From Arthrobacter sp. QXT-31 (GTDB lineage Bacteria; Actinomycetota; Actinomycetes; Actinomycetales; Micrococcaceae), in contig NZ_CP019304.1 in the NCBI RefSeq assembly GCF_001969265.1, positions 3,844,001 through 3,908,000 on the forward strand: a stretch of 64,000 nucleotides of DNA, read 5' to 3'. Below, one piece after another: positions 18,875-28,528 of this stretch (positions are counted from its first letter, which is position 1; the number at the start of each line of letters is the position of its first letter). The translations under genes and the position numbers were made by a program. A model generated the notes under the pieces. It was not told the origin of the DNA. It worked only from the letters and a program-made list of their open reading frames with translations, and did no database searches.

Positions 18875-19585
18875 CTAGAAGCCGCCGCGGCTGGCATCCT
18901 CCGGCGGCAGGACCGGCCAGTCGCCCTCAATGACGGCGGCGGGCTTGGTCTTGCGGAGGTACTGCTGGAAGTCGGCGGCCTGGCTGACAGCCCAGTCCAC
19001 CTGCAGCTGGTGCAGTTGGGTGGCGGGCATGTTCAGCTTGGGGAATTTCCCGGCCATGGCGTCGAGCATGCGCAGGGTGGCCAGGGCGTCCGCGGCGGAT
19101 GTGTGCGCGTTTTCAAGCTCCACGCCGTACTCCTCGCACAGCGCGGTCAGCGTCCTTTTTCCCTTGCGGTACCGGTCCACCTGCTTGTTCATGATGTAGG
19201 GGTCCAGCACGGGGAATCGGCTCAGCTGCGGCACGCCGTAGCGGGCGGATTCGGCGGCCAGGACGGTGAAGTCGTAACTGGCGTTGAACGCGATTACGGG
19301 CACGTCGTCGTCGAACAGCCCCTGGAGCACGGCAGCGACTTCCCTGGTGACATCGGCAGCCGGCCTGCCGTGGGTGCGGGCGTGTTCGGTGGTGATCCCG
19401 TGGACGTCGCTGGCCTCCGCCGGGATCTCAACCCCGGGGTCTGCCAGCCACTCATGCTCCCGCACCACGTTTCCGGAACTGTCCACCACCGTGACGGAAG
19501 CCGTCACGATCCGGGCGGCACGGGAATTGCGCCCCGTGGTTTCGAGATCGAACGCGGCCCGGGGGAGAGTGTTCCAAGTGCTCAT
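18875..19585 (-). CDS. DnaQ-like 3'-5' exonuclease
   Basis: A 236-residue DEDDh-family exonuclease. Motif ExoI is AFDLETTGRNSRAARIV (catalytic Asp and Glu), ExoII is VIAFNASYDFTVL (Asp) and ExoIII is ENAHTSAADALATLRML (His and Asp). The HGITTEHARTHG stretch is typical of DNA polymerase III epsilon-type domains in actinobacteria. It is a stand-alone exonuclease with no polymerase or BRCT domain, so a proofreading, repair or RNA-processing role is possible. It lies next to repair genes and diverges from the alkyltransferase-like gene. Confidence 0.88.
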   Translation of the reverse strand: MSTWNTLPRAAFDLETTGRNSRAARIVTASVTVVDSSGNVVREHEWLADPGVEIPAEASDVHGITTEHARTHGRPAADVTREVAAVLQGLFDDDVPVIAFNASYDFTVLAAESARYGVPQLSRFPVLDPYIMNKQVDRYRKGKRTLTALCEEYGVELENAHTSAADALATLRMLDAMAGKFPKLNMPATQLHQLQVDWAVSQAADFQQYLRKTKPAAVIEGDWPVLPPEDASRGGF

Positions 19586-19714
19586 GGCTCAAAATTACCC
19601 GGAGCCACTGACAGTCACGCTGCTTGCCGCCCGCGTGTCCGGTCCGCTGTGGGAAGAGGCACATGAAGCCCCTGCCGGCGGCTGATGATGCGTGCCGGCC
19701 GATAGTCTGGGGAC

Positions 19715-20131
19715 ATGCGGGAGGAGTACGTGGAGGCGGTGTTGGCGGTAGTTGGCCTCATCCCGGCCGGTTCGGTGCTGGCATACGGGGACGTCGCTGA
19801 ACTTCTTGGCTCGGGAGGGCCGCGGCAGGTGGGGTCCGTCCTGAGCCATTACGGCAGCAGCGTTCCGTGGTGGCGGGTGCTGCGGGCCAGCGGACTGGCG
19901 CCGGACGGCCATGAGTCCGAGGCCCTCAACTACTACCTGCGGGAAGGCATGCCCCTGCGCGGGGACCATCGCGAGTACGCCAGGACGGGCGAGGGACGGT
20001 GGCGGGTGGACCTGGCCGCTGCCCGGTGGGAGCCGTCCGACGCAGATTTCGACGCCCTGGACAGGATTGCTGAGCGGCTGGAAGCGTCGCTGCGAAAATT
20101 GTCAGTCCCCGATGATGGAATGTCCGTGTGA
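19715..20131 (+). CDS. Alkyltransferase-like protein (MGMT family, no catalytic Cys)
   Basis: A 138-residue protein with the O6-alkylguanine-DNA alkyltransferase fold (IPAGSVLAYGDVAELLG, GSGGPRQVGSVLSHYG). The active-site PCHR of true alkyltransferases is replaced by PWWR in SSVPWWRVLRASG, the mark of ATL proteins. These bind and flip O6-alkylguanine and hand the lesion to nucleotide excision repair without transferring the alkyl group. The C-terminal 50 residues are a family extension. It overlaps the adnA start by 4 bases. The M. tuberculosis counterpart by position is Rv3204. Confidence 0.9.
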   Translation: MREEYVEAVLAVVGLIPAGSVLAYGDVAELLGSGGPRQVGSVLSHYGSSVPWWRVLRASGLAPDGHESEALNYYLREGMPLRGDHREYARTGEGRWRVDLAAARWEPSDADFDALDRIAERLEASLRKLSVPDDGMSV

Positions 20132-23100
20132 CCGCAACACTCGATCAGACCGCCGCTCAGACAATATTCGGCCAGGCCGCTGAACAGGACCACGCGGACT
20201 CCCTGTCCGCCGCACCGTTCCCTGCCGCCGGCCTGCGGTTGCTGCCTCCTCGCCAGGTGCACTCCCGCGTCCCGGCCCTCACCCCGGACCAGCTGGCCGC
20301 CGTCGAAGTGCCCCGCGGTGCCGGGCCCGTACTGGTCCCGGGCGCGCCCGGCACCGGAAAGTCCACCGTGCTCATCGAAGCGGCAATCCGCCGGGTTGAG
20401 GCGGACGGGGTGGACCCGGAACGGATCCTCATTCTCGCTCCCGGACGGCTCGCTGCCGATACCCTCCGTGACCGGTTCACCGCCAGGCTGAACCGGAGCC
20501 TGAGCACTACGCCGGCCCGCACGTGGGCGGCATATGCCTTTGACCTCATCCGCCGTGCCAAAGCCGAAGGGCTCCTTCCGCTGTCCAAGGCCCCGCGGCT
20601 GCTGTCCGGTCCCGAGCAAGACCTCATCATCAAGGAGTTGCTGGACGGGCACGCCATGCCGGGCCTCGGTCTGCCCTGGCCCGACGACCTCACGGCAGCC
20701 CTGCCCACGCGCGGGTTCCGGCACGAGGTCCGCCAGCTGTTCGACCGGATTACAGAGGCAGGCCGCACCGCCGATGACCTCGCCAGCCTGGGCCGGGCCT
20801 GCGGGCGGCCGGACTGGATTGCCGCTGCGGCACTGTACGCCGAGTACCGGGATGTCCTCGACCTGCGCATGCCGGAGGCTTTCGACCCCGCGGGCATCAT
20901 CACTGCGGCCCGCCAGCTCTTTCAGGACTTTCCGGACTTCCTGGCGGCCGAACGCGACCGGCTCCAGCTGATTCTTGTGGACGATATCCAGGAGGCCAAT
21001 CCGGCCGTCTTCGAACTCCTGGCCGATGTGGCCGCCGGCAAGGACGTCTATGTTACGTCCGCCCCGGACACCGTGGTGCAGGGGTTCCGTGGTGCGCGGC
21101 CGGATCTCGTGTCCGAGCTGCCCGGGCTTCTGGGCGGCGGGGAGCGGACTGTCATTGAGAAGCCGCTGGTCCATGCCCACCGCCATCAGCCGGCGGTGGC
21201 CCAGGCCTGGCTGGGGGTCGCGGACCGGATTTCACTCCGGGCCGGCGGCCAGCTCGCCCGGCGCCTGGACCCGGTTGGCGCCGGCCCTGATGCAACTGCC
21301 GCCGGCCCTGATGAAACTGCCGGCGGCGCAGGCGGCACCGTGGAAGCGCACCTCCTTCCTTCACCGGTGCACGAGCTGCGGTACGTCGCCCAAAGAATCC
21401 TCGAGGCGCACCTCAGGGACGGGCGCCCGCTCGAGGACATCGCCGTCATCGTCCGCAACGGCGGCCAGCTGAGCCAGCTGCAGCGCTACCTCTCCGGCCA
21501 GGGAATTCCCGTACGGATTCCCGTGGCCGAGTCCGCTGTGCGGGACGAGGTGGCCGTCCGTCCGTTGCTCGATGCCTACGCAGTGGCATTGGACCCGGCG
21601 GTCCTCACACCGGAATCCGCCGTCTCGCTCCTGACCTCCAGGATCGGCGGGGCCACATCCCTCGAGCTTCGCCGGCTCCGCCAGTCGCTCCGGCGGGAGG
21701 AGCTGCTGGGCGGCGGCGGCCGCTCCAGCGATTCGCTGCTCGTGGAGGCGCTCCTTGAGCCCGGCGCCCTCGGCTCCCTGGGCATCGAAGGCAGGTCGGC
21801 GCGCAGGGTGGCGCGGATGATCCAGGCCGGCCGGAAGGCCGTTGCCGAACCCGGCGCCAATGCGGAGACAGTGCTGTGGGCCCTCTGGCACTCCACCGGA
21901 CTCGCGGGAGCCTGGACCGCCGCGGCACTGGCTGGCGGACTCGTCGGGTCCCGGGCCGACCGGGACCTTGACGCCATGATGGCGCTGTTCCACACCGCCG
22001 AACGCTACGTGGACCAGATGCCCGGATCCGGGCCGGAACAGTTCCTGGAGTACCTGCTCAACCAGGAGCTGCCCATGGACACCCTGGCGGCGCGTGCCCA
22101 GGTTGACGACGCCGTGGAGCTCATGACGCCCGCCAGCGCCGCCGGCCGGGAATGGCCCTTCGTTATCGTTGCCGGCCTGCAGGAAGGCGTCTGGCCCAAT
22201 ACGCGCCTCCGCGGCGAACTGCTCGGCAGCACACTGTTCGCGGACGCCGTCGAACACGGTGTGGAGTACGCGCTCCAGCTGGGCCCGCTGAGCCGGCTGC
22301 GGGAGATCCGCTACGACGAACTCCGCAGCTTTTCCACGGCGGTGTCCCGGGCAAAAGACGTGCTGCTGTGCACCGCCGTGTCGTCGGAGGACGAACAGCC
22401 TTCCTCCTTCCTGGACTACGTGGCGCCGCTGCTGCCTGACCAGGACGGGCGGGGCTACACCCCGGTGGAACGGCCCCTGACACTGCGTGCGCTGGTGGCC
22501 GAACTCCGCCAGTACGCCCAGCTGGACGGCAGATTCGCCGCTGAGGCGGATGAGGCGGTGCGCGTCCTGGCCCGCCTCGCCACCGCGGAGCCTGCCGTTC
22601 CCGGAGCCCATCCCGACACCTGGTGGGGGCTTGCCCCGCTGACATCCGTGGACCGCGTCGTGCCGCCCGGCAGCACCGTCTATGTTTCGCCGTCCAAGGT
22701 GGAGTCAGTGCAGAAATCGCCGCTGGACTGGTTCATCCAGGCCGCCGGCGGGGAGGCCGCGACGGACTTCGCCCGCAGCCTCGGCACCCTGGTGCATGCC
22801 ATCGCCCAGGACCTCCCCGACGCCAGCGGAACGGAATACCTCGCCGAGCTGGTCAAGCGGTGGCCCGCCCTGGGAATGAAGGACAACTGGGAAGGGAAGC
22901 TGGACTTCCGCAGGGCGGAAGCCATGGTCCGGAAACTGGCACAGTACATCCTCGTCATGCGCAGTGAGGGCCGGCGCCTTGCGGGGGTCGAGCAGGACTT
23001 CGAGGTGATCCTGCCGGAACCGGTCGCCGTCCCCCGGACGGACGTTCCCAACGATGAGGGGTCCCGGTCAGCCGTGCTGCGGGGACAGGTGGACCGGCTG

Positions 23101-23535
23101 GAGATCGACGCCGAGGGGCGCCTGGTGATCGTTGACCTCAAGACGGGCAAGCGGCAGCCGGGCAAGGCAGAGCTGGGCAGGCACCCGCAGCTGGGCGCCT
23201 ACCAGGCGGCCGTTCTGGCCGGCGGCTTTGGCGCTTCCGCGGTTTCCGACGCCGGTGCCCAGACCACAGGTGCCCAGACCACTGGTGCCCAGCCCGGCGG
23301 TGCCGTGCTTGCCCAGCTGGGCACCACCACCAAGAGCCCGGGCATCCAGCACCAGGATCCGCTCGATCCGGGGGACAACTGGGCGATGGAGATGGTCAAT
23401 GACGCAGCCGCGGTGATGTCCGGCCACGAGTTCGAGGCACGGCACGATCCCGCCAAGGCCGGTTTCGGCGGCTCCGGTTGCCGGCTTCCGGAGGTATGTC
23501 CGCTGTGTGCGCGGGGAAAGCAGGTTACCGAATGA
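20128..23535 (+). CDS. adnA: AdnA-type ATP-dependent helicase/nuclease subunit
   Basis: One subunit of the actinobacterial AdnAB motor-nuclease, which resects double-strand breaks for recombination. The N-terminal UvrD-like motor has Walker A VPGAPGTGKST. Its motif II reads VDDIQEAN, with Asp replacing the usual Glu of DEXQ, consistent with AdnA being the weaker motor in mycobacteria. The C-terminal PD-(D/E)XK nuclease shows GQVDRLEI and LVIVDLKTGKRQPGKAELG. The very end carries GCRLPEVCPLCARG, three Cys that could belong to an Fe-S cluster. Two in-frame tandem repeats (21283-21324 and 23254-23298) are lineage-specific. GTG 20128 overlaps the ATL gene, and its stop overlaps the adnB ATG. 1135 residues. 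Confidence 0.88.
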   Translation: MTATLDQTAAQTIFGQAAEQDHADSLSAAPFPAAGLRLLPPRQVHSRVPALTPDQLAAVEVPRGAGPVLVPGAPGTGKSTVLIEAAIRRVEADGVDPERILILAPGRLAADTLRDRFTARLNRSLSTTPARTWAAYAFDLIRRAKAEGLLPLSKAPRLLSGPEQDLIIKELLDGHAMPGLGLPWPDDLTAALPTRGFRHEVRQLFDRITEAGRTADDLASLGRACGRPDWIAAAALYAEYRDVLDLRMPEAFDPAGIITAARQLFQDFPDFLAAERDRLQLILVDDIQEANPAVFELLADVAAGKDVYVTSAPDTVVQGFRGARPDLVSELPGLLGGGERTVIEKPLVHAHRHQPAVAQAWLGVADRISLRAGGQLARRLDPVGAGPDATAAGPDETAGGAGGTVEAHLLPSPVHELRYVAQRILEAHLRDGRPLEDIAVIVRNGGQLSQLQRYLSGQGIPVRIPVAESAVRDEVAVRPLLDAYAVALDPAVLTPESAVSLLTSRIGGATSLELRRLRQSLRREELLGGGGRSSDSLLVEALLEPGALGSLGIEGRSARRVARMIQAGRKAVAEPGANAETVLWALWHSTGLAGAWTAAALAGGLVGSRADRDLDAMMALFHTAERYVDQMPGSGPEQFLEYLLNQELPMDTLAARAQVDDAVELMTPASAAGREWPFVIVAGLQEGVWPNTRLRGELLGSTLFADAVEHGVEYALQLGPLSRLREIRYDELRSFSTAVSRAKDVLLCTAVSSEDEQPSSFLDYVAPLLPDQDGRGYTPVERPLTLRALVAELRQYAQLDGRFAAEADEAVRVLARLATAEPAVPGAHPDTWWGLAPLTSVDRVVPPGSTVYVSPSKVESVQKSPLDWFIQAAGGEAATDFARSLGTLVHAIAQDLPDASGTEYLAELVKRWPALGMKDNWEGKLDFRRAEAMVRKLAQYILVMRSEGRRLAGVEQDFEVILPEPVAVPRTDVPNDEGSRSAVLRGQVDRLEIDAEGRLVIVDLKTGKRQPGKAELGRHPQLGAYQAAVLAGGFGASAVSDAGAQTTGAQTTGAQPGGAVLAQLGTTTKSPGIQHQDPLDPGDNWAMEMVNDAAAVMSGHEFEARHDPAKAGFGGSGCRLPEVCPLCARGKQVTE
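21283..21324 (+). repeat. 21-base in-frame tandem repeat in adnA
   Basis: Two units starting GGCCCTGATG encode GPDATAA then GPDETAG, in a linker between motor segments. A length change of seven residues would leave the frame intact. Confidence 0.6.
23254..23298 (+). repeat. 15-base in-frame tandem repeat in the adnA nuclease region
   Basis: Three copies of a 15-base unit starting GGTGCCCAG encode GAQTT, GAQTT, GAQPG. They lie inside the C-terminal nuclease domain, after the LGAYQAAVL helix, most likely in a surface loop. Copy number probably varies between strains. Confidence 0.7.
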
Positions 23536-26500
23536 GCCGGACGGCGGAGCTGCCCGAGCCCCGATTCAGCCCCGAGGAATTGTCCGTGTTGCTGGGTGAG
23601 AAAAACCTGCCGACGGCGGAACAATCGGCCATCATTTCCTCGCCCCTTGCGCCCCGGCTGGTCATTGCCGGCGCCGGTTCGGGCAAGACCGCCACCATGG
23701 CCGACCGTGTCGTCTGGCTGGTCGCCAACGGCTGGGTCAAGCCGGAGGAAGTCCTCGGTGTCACCTTCACGAGAAAGGCCGCCGGCGAACTGGCCAGCCG
23801 CATCCGCGCCAAGCTCGGCGCGCTGCAGCGGTCGGCCACCGGCAACGGCGGCAACGCCGGTGACGCCGTGCCAGGGGGCCTGCTCAGCGCCGACGCCCTG
23901 GAGCCCAAGGTCTCCACCTACCACTCGTTTGCCAGCGGCATCGTCTCCGACTACGGCCTGCGGCTCGGAATCGAGAGGGACGTCGTGCTGCTGGGCGGCG
24001 CCCAGGCCTGGCAGCTGGCCAGCGAGGTTGTTGAGGCCTTCGACGGCGAGTACTCCCATTTCCGGGTGGCCAAGTCCACCCTCGTCAAGGCCGTCATCCA
24101 GCTGGCGGGGGAGTGCGCGGAGCACCTCCAGGATCCGGACGGTGTCCAAAGCTGGCTGATGCAGCGGCTCGCCGAGTTCGAGGCCCTGCCGTATGTGGCC
24201 GGGGCCAAGAAGAACCCGACCCAGGCCGCGGGCGAGCTGGGAGCGGTGCTCCGGACGAGGGCCAGTGTGGCAGAGCTCGTGGGGCGGTACGCGGAAGCCA
24301 AACGGGCCCGCGGCGCGCTGGACTTCGGCGACCTCGTGGCGCTCGCGGCACGCGTCGCCCGGGAGGTGCCCCTGGCCGCCCAGATGGAGCGCCAGCGCTA
24401 CAAGGTGGTGCTGCTGGACGAGTTCCAGGACACCTCGCACGCCCAGCTGGTGCTGTTCTCCCGGCTCTTCGGGGACGGCCACGCCGTCACGGCCGTCGGC
24501 GATCCGAACCAGTCCATCTACGGCTTCCGCGGGGCATCCGCCGGCCAGCTGTTCCACTTTGTCAACGAGTTTCCCGTCAGCGTCGGGGATGGCCAGTCAG
24601 GAACGGTGTCCCGGCGTCCCGCTCCCGTTTCCTACCTGACCACCGCCTGGCGGAACGGCCGCAACATCCTCGCCGCGGCCAACCTCATCTCCGCCCCGCT
24701 CAGTGCGGCCGCCGCGCAGGCCGGGCCGGCGGGGCAGCGGACCTCCGCCGCGGCGGTGGAGGTCCCGGCGCTGCGGCCCAGCCCGGCGGCAGTCCAGGGG
24801 CGGGTGCTGATCGGGCGTTTCGCCACGGATGAGGATGAAGCAGCGGCCATCGCCAAGGATCTCCTGAAGTTCCGGGCCACGGACTTCGACGGATCCTCCT
24901 CGGCGCCGGGCGTCCAGCCGGCCATGGCAGTCCTGTGCCGCAGGCGCGCGCAGATGGAATGCCTCCGCAAGGAGTTTGAGGCCACCGGCATCCCGTACGA
25001 AATTGTTGGCCTCGGCGGGCTGCTGGACACTCCCGAAATCGTGGACCTGGTTTCGACGCTCCGGGTCCTGGCCGACCCCGGCCGGTCGGATTCACTGATG
25101 CGGCTGCTGGCCGGTGCCCGCTGGCGGATCGGCCCCGCCGACCTCATGGCGTTCCGGGACTGGTCCGCGTTTCTGGCCCGGCGGCGCGGCTTGGTCGACG
25201 ACGGCCGCGGAGCCGGCGGCAACGGCCCGTCAGGCGGGGACGAAAGGGATCTGGAAGCCGACGACGTCGTCATCGAGGGCGACATCACCGACGCCGCCAG
25301 CCTCGTCGAAGCCCTGGACTGGCTGCCCAACGAGGGCTGGACGTCCGCGCACGGCCGCAGCCTGACGCCGCCTGCCCGGGAACGGCTGCAGCGCCTCGGC
25401 ACAGAGCTGCGGCAGCTTCGGGCGCTGATGGGGGAGGACCTGACCACCCTGCTGGGCGAGGTGGAACGGGCCATGCTGCTGGACATCGAGGTTGCCGCGA
25501 GGCCCGGTTACAGCATCCACCAGGCGCGGCGGAACCTGGATGCCTTTCAGGACGCGGCAGCAGGGTTCCTGCAGACATCCCACCGGGTGGACGTCCTGGC
25601 CTTCCTGTCATGGCTGGAAGCTGCGGCATCGGAAGAGGGCGGCCTGGACGTTCCGCCCGCGGACGTCAACCACGAGGCAGTGCAGCTGCTGACGGTGCAT
25701 GCCTCCAAGGGGCTGGAATGGGACGTCGTATTCGTTCCCGGCCTCAACTCGGGCGCGTTCCCCAGCAGCCGCGACTCGAGATGGAGCAGCGGTTCCGCGG
25801 CCCTGCCCTGGCCGCTGCGGGGTGACCGTGCCGATCTTCCGCAGTGGGACCTCGACCAGCCGGACCAGAAGGGGTGGCTGGACGCCGAGAAGGTGTTCAA
25901 GGGAGACGTGCAGGCCCATGGAGAGGCGGAGGAGCGCAGGCTGGCCTACGTTGCCTACACCCGCGCCAAGCACGTGCTCTGGGTCTCCAGCGGGGCCTGG
26001 GTCGGCGGGCGCGGCGCGATGGCGGAGATGTCGCCGTTCCTTGCCGAGCTGGCGCCACTGGCGGAAGCGGATACTGCGGAAATCCACCCCGCCTCTGTGG
26101 ACGAGGAATCCCTGCCCACGGAAAGCCCCCTGACCCGGGAGCTGGAGGTGGCCGCCTGGCCGTATGACCCGCTGGAAGGTCCTGTGGATCCCCGCAGCGG
26201 GAACCGGCTCCGGCTGGTGCCGGGCCGGCGGGCGGCCATGGACCGCGCCGCAGACCGGCTGCTTGCCGAGATCGCCGCTGTTGAGGCCGGTGCGCCGGGG
26301 CTTCCGGAGGGGCAGGGTCTCCGTCCCCTGGCGGCAGGCTGGGGACGCGAGGCTGACCTCCTGCTGGAACGCCGTGCCAGGCGCGCCCGGAGCCGCGACG
26401 TGCACCTGCCAGGGCACATCTCGGCGTCCACCCTGGTGGACCTGGGGGAGGACGCCGAGGCTGTGGTCCAGCGGCTCAGGCGGCCGGTCCCGCGCGAACC

Positions 26501-26999
26501 TGGCATGTCCGCCCGCAAAGGCACGGCCTTCCATGCCTGGGTGGAGGAATACTTCGGAACGGCAGGAATGCTGGATTTCGGTGAAGCGCCGGGCTCTGAC
26601 AACCACATTGACGAGGCCTACGGCCTCGACGACATGGTGGCTACCTTCAAGGACTCCCGGTGGGCGCACCGCTCGCCGGCGTTCGTGGAAGTCCCCGTGG
26701 AGACCCGGATCGGCGACGTCGTGGTCCGCGGCCGCATCGACGCCGTGTTCCGGGACGCCGACGGCGGCTGGGATCTGGTGGACTGGAAGACCGGCCGCCG
26801 GCCGTCCGCCGCACAGCTGAAGACCAAGGGTGTGCAGCTGGCTGTCTACCGGCTGGCCTGGGCACGGCTCAAGGGCGTGCCGCTGGAAGAGGTGCGGGCA
26901 GCATTCTTCTATGTGGCGGACAACCATGTGGTGCGCCCCCACGACCTTGCCTCAGCAGCGGAACTCGAAGGAATCGTGGCCGCCGCCCTGGCGGGTTAG
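23532..26999 (+). CDS. adnB: AdnB-type ATP-dependent helicase/nuclease subunit
   Basis: Partner of AdnA and, by analogy with mycobacteria, the lead motor. The UvrD-type helicase motifs are intact: Walker A VIAGAGSGKTATMADRV, motif Ia VTFTRKAAGEL, motif II LLDEFQDTSHAQ, motif III AVGDPNQSIYGFRGA, and motifs V and VI in TVHASKGLEWDVVFVPGLNSG and RLAYVAYTRAKHVLWVS. The C-terminal PD-(D/E)XK nuclease has GRIDAVF and WDLVDWKTGRRP, with QLAVYRLAW following. The start is ATG 23532, overlapping the adnA TGA; 1155 residues. The pair is translationally coupled, as expected for an obligate heterodimer. Confidence 0.92.
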   Translation: MSRTAELPEPRFSPEELSVLLGEKNLPTAEQSAIISSPLAPRLVIAGAGSGKTATMADRVVWLVANGWVKPEEVLGVTFTRKAAGELASRIRAKLGALQRSATGNGGNAGDAVPGGLLSADALEPKVSTYHSFASGIVSDYGLRLGIERDVVLLGGAQAWQLASEVVEAFDGEYSHFRVAKSTLVKAVIQLAGECAEHLQDPDGVQSWLMQRLAEFEALPYVAGAKKNPTQAAGELGAVLRTRASVAELVGRYAEAKRARGALDFGDLVALAARVAREVPLAAQMERQRYKVVLLDEFQDTSHAQLVLFSRLFGDGHAVTAVGDPNQSIYGFRGASAGQLFHFVNEFPVSVGDGQSGTVSRRPAPVSYLTTAWRNGRNILAAANLISAPLSAAAAQAGPAGQRTSAAAVEVPALRPSPAAVQGRVLIGRFATDEDEAAAIAKDLLKFRATDFDGSSSAPGVQPAMAVLCRRRAQMECLRKEFEATGIPYEIVGLGGLLDTPEIVDLVSTLRVLADPGRSDSLMRLLAGARWRIGPADLMAFRDWSAFLARRRGLVDDGRGAGGNGPSGGDERDLEADDVVIEGDITDAASLVEALDWLPNEGWTSAHGRSLTPPARERLQRLGTELRQLRALMGEDLTTLLGEVERAMLLDIEVAARPGYSIHQARRNLDAFQDAAAGFLQTSHRVDVLAFLSWLEAAASEEGGLDVPPADVNHEAVQLLTVHASKGLEWDVVFVPGLNSGAFPSSRDSRWSSGSAALPWPLRGDRADLPQWDLDQPDQKGWLDAEKVFKGDVQAHGEAEERRLAYVAYTRAKHVLWVSSGAWVGGRGAMAEMSPFLAELAPLAEADTAEIHPASVDEESLPTESPLTRELEVAAWPYDPLEGPVDPRSGNRLRLVPGRRAAMDRAADRLLAEIAAVEAGAPGLPEGQGLRPLAAGWGREADLLLERRARRARSRDVHLPGHISASTLVDLGEDAEAVVQRLRRPVPREPGMSARKGTAFHAWVEEYFGTAGMLDFGEAPGSDNHIDEAYGLDDMVATFKDSRWAHRSPAFVEVPVETRIGDVVVRGRIDAVFRDADGGWDLVDWKTGRRPSAAQLKTKGVQLAVYRLAWARLKGVPLEEVRAAFFYVADNHVVRPHDLASAAELEGIVAAALAG

Positions 27000-27037
27000 A
27001 AAACGGCCTGGCTAGTGAGCGCCAGCAAGCCCGCCCG

Positions 27038-28363
27038 TCAGGGCGTCTTGGCGTCGACCACGGTGAGGGCAACTGTGGACGTGTCCGCGCCTGACGGCTT
27101 CGACCCCTGTGCGTCTTCCTCCGTGCGGGGGGCCTCCGCCCGGGCGGCCTCAGCTTCGCCTGATGTCCCGGCCTCCGCGGCTTCAGGAGGAGTGCCGGGG
27201 CGTACCGGCCGGTCTGCCGGCTTGTCCGTGTCCTCTCCGGCTCCGGTTTCGTCAGCGGGGATGGGCGTGATCTCCACCGGGAGCGGCGCCGCTTCAACGG
27301 GGATGGGTGTGACGTGGACGGCGGGCATGGCCTCGGAGATATCGGTGGCTGCCGGGGCATCCACAAGGCCGGGTGCTGCCGGTGCATGGCTGGTTGGCGG
27401 GGATTCGGGCTTGGCGGGTGGCAGCGGCTCGACGCTGATGGGCTGTCCGCCGTACTCGGCGATATCGGCCGCCAGTGTGGAGAGCATCCCTTCCGCCTCG
27501 GCGATCATCTCCGCGTCGGCTGCCGCGATGCCCTTAACGAGGTACTGCGCCAGGGCGAATTCGGCCGAGAGCGCGGCGCGCCGCAGCAGGTGGGTGTCGG
27601 GGGCGTCCCGGCGTTTTGCGGTGTAGTGCTTCACCACGGCGTCGACGAATTCGTGCTCATTGGATGCCACGAGCCAGGCGAGGTCGTCGGCGGGGTCGCC
27701 AATGCGCAGGTCGGTCCAGCCGGTGACGGCCGTGACGCGGTCATCCTCGACCAGCAGGTTGTCCTCGTGCAGGTCACCGTGCACCACGCAGGGGTTGAAG
27801 CGCCACAGCGAGACGTCTTCCATGGCGTGCTCCCACCGGCGAAGCAGGAGGGCCGGAATCTTGCCTGTGGTGGCGGCCATGTCGAGTTCGTTGAGCCTGC
27901 GCTGGCGGAACTCGTTGGGCGTGTAGGTGGGCAGGTCGGCGTTGCTCACCAGCGTGCGGGGCAGGTCGTGGATGGCCGCCAGGGCCGTGCCGATCTCCTT
28001 CGCCAATTCCTGCGGGCCGGCTGTCAGCTCTTCCACTGTGCGCGTGGCGCCATGCAGGTGGGAATACACGAAGGTGGTCAGGTTCTGCTGCCGGACGGTG
28101 CCGGCCACAGTCGGCATGAGAAACGGCAGTTCGGCCCGGATGGCCGGTGCGAAGGCCCGCAGGACCAGGAACTCAGTCTCCAGCCTGGTGCTGGCTTCGG
28201 CGTGCCGGGGTGAGCGGACGCGCCAGCGCTTTCCTTCGGCATCGAGGAGGAGAGCCGAATCAAAGTCAGCCGGGTCATCCGGGGCAGAGCTCACAGCGGT
28301 CGGGCTCAGTCCGGGGACTGCCGCGGTGGCCACAGCTGCCAGTTCGATTGGTTCTCTTCTCAC
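27038..28363 (-). CDS. APH-fold phosphotransferase-like protein with altered catalytic motif
   Basis: A 441-residue protein of the aminoglycoside/macrolide phosphotransferase fold. The catalytic loop CVVHGDLHEDNLLVEDD is intact. The next motif, normally V-I-D-W/F with a metal-binding Asp, reads AVTGWTDLRIGDPADDLAWL here, so Gly stands where Asp is expected. Kinase activity is therefore uncertain. Residues after about 300 form a long Pro/Ala/Glu-rich disordered tail. The GTG at 28363 starts the family region (VRREPIELAAV). Genes of this type sit between adnB and nudC in several actinobacteria, which argues against a plain antibiotic-resistance role. Function unknown. Confidence 0.8.
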   Translation of the reverse strand: MRREPIELAAVATAAVPGLSPTAVSSAPDDPADFDSALLLDAEGKRWRVRSPRHAEASTRLETEFLVLRAFAPAIRAELPFLMPTVAGTVRQQNLTTFVYSHLHGATRTVEELTAGPQELAKEIGTALAAIHDLPRTLVSNADLPTYTPNEFRQRRLNELDMAATTGKIPALLLRRWEHAMEDVSLWRFNPCVVHGDLHEDNLLVEDDRVTAVTGWTDLRIGDPADDLAWLVASNEHEFVDAVVKHYTAKRRDAPDTHLLRRAALSAEFALAQYLVKGIAAADAEMIAEAEGMLSTLAADIAEYGGQPISVEPLPPAKPESPPTSHAPAAPGLVDAPAATDISEAMPAVHVTPIPVEAAPLPVEITPIPADETGAGEDTDKPADRPVRPGTPPEAAEAGTSGEAEAARAEAPRTEEDAQGSKPSGADTSTVALTVVDAKTP

Positions 28364-28528
28364 GGTTCCACGGTAGATTGAGCGGCGTCCAAGACAACGA
28401 TGTGTCGCGGCGAGTCTCCAGATCCGACCAAATATGGGCGCCGGGAAGCCGGAGGCGCCGCCCTCTCCGGGCCTGCCGGCGACCCTGCCGAAATGTAAAT
28501 TGTCAGTGCGAATCAGTACGGTGGATAC

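Noticed and set aside
27038..28363. Aminoglycoside or macrolide resistance gene
   Set aside because: The fold fits, but the motif after the catalytic loop is altered, and the gene lies in a conserved repair block rather than in mobile DNA.
28500..28528. TTGTCA-N17-GGATAC as a nudC promoter
   Set aside because: The -10 would end at the base before the ATG, putting the transcription start inside the gene; GGTGG there is better read as the ribosome site.
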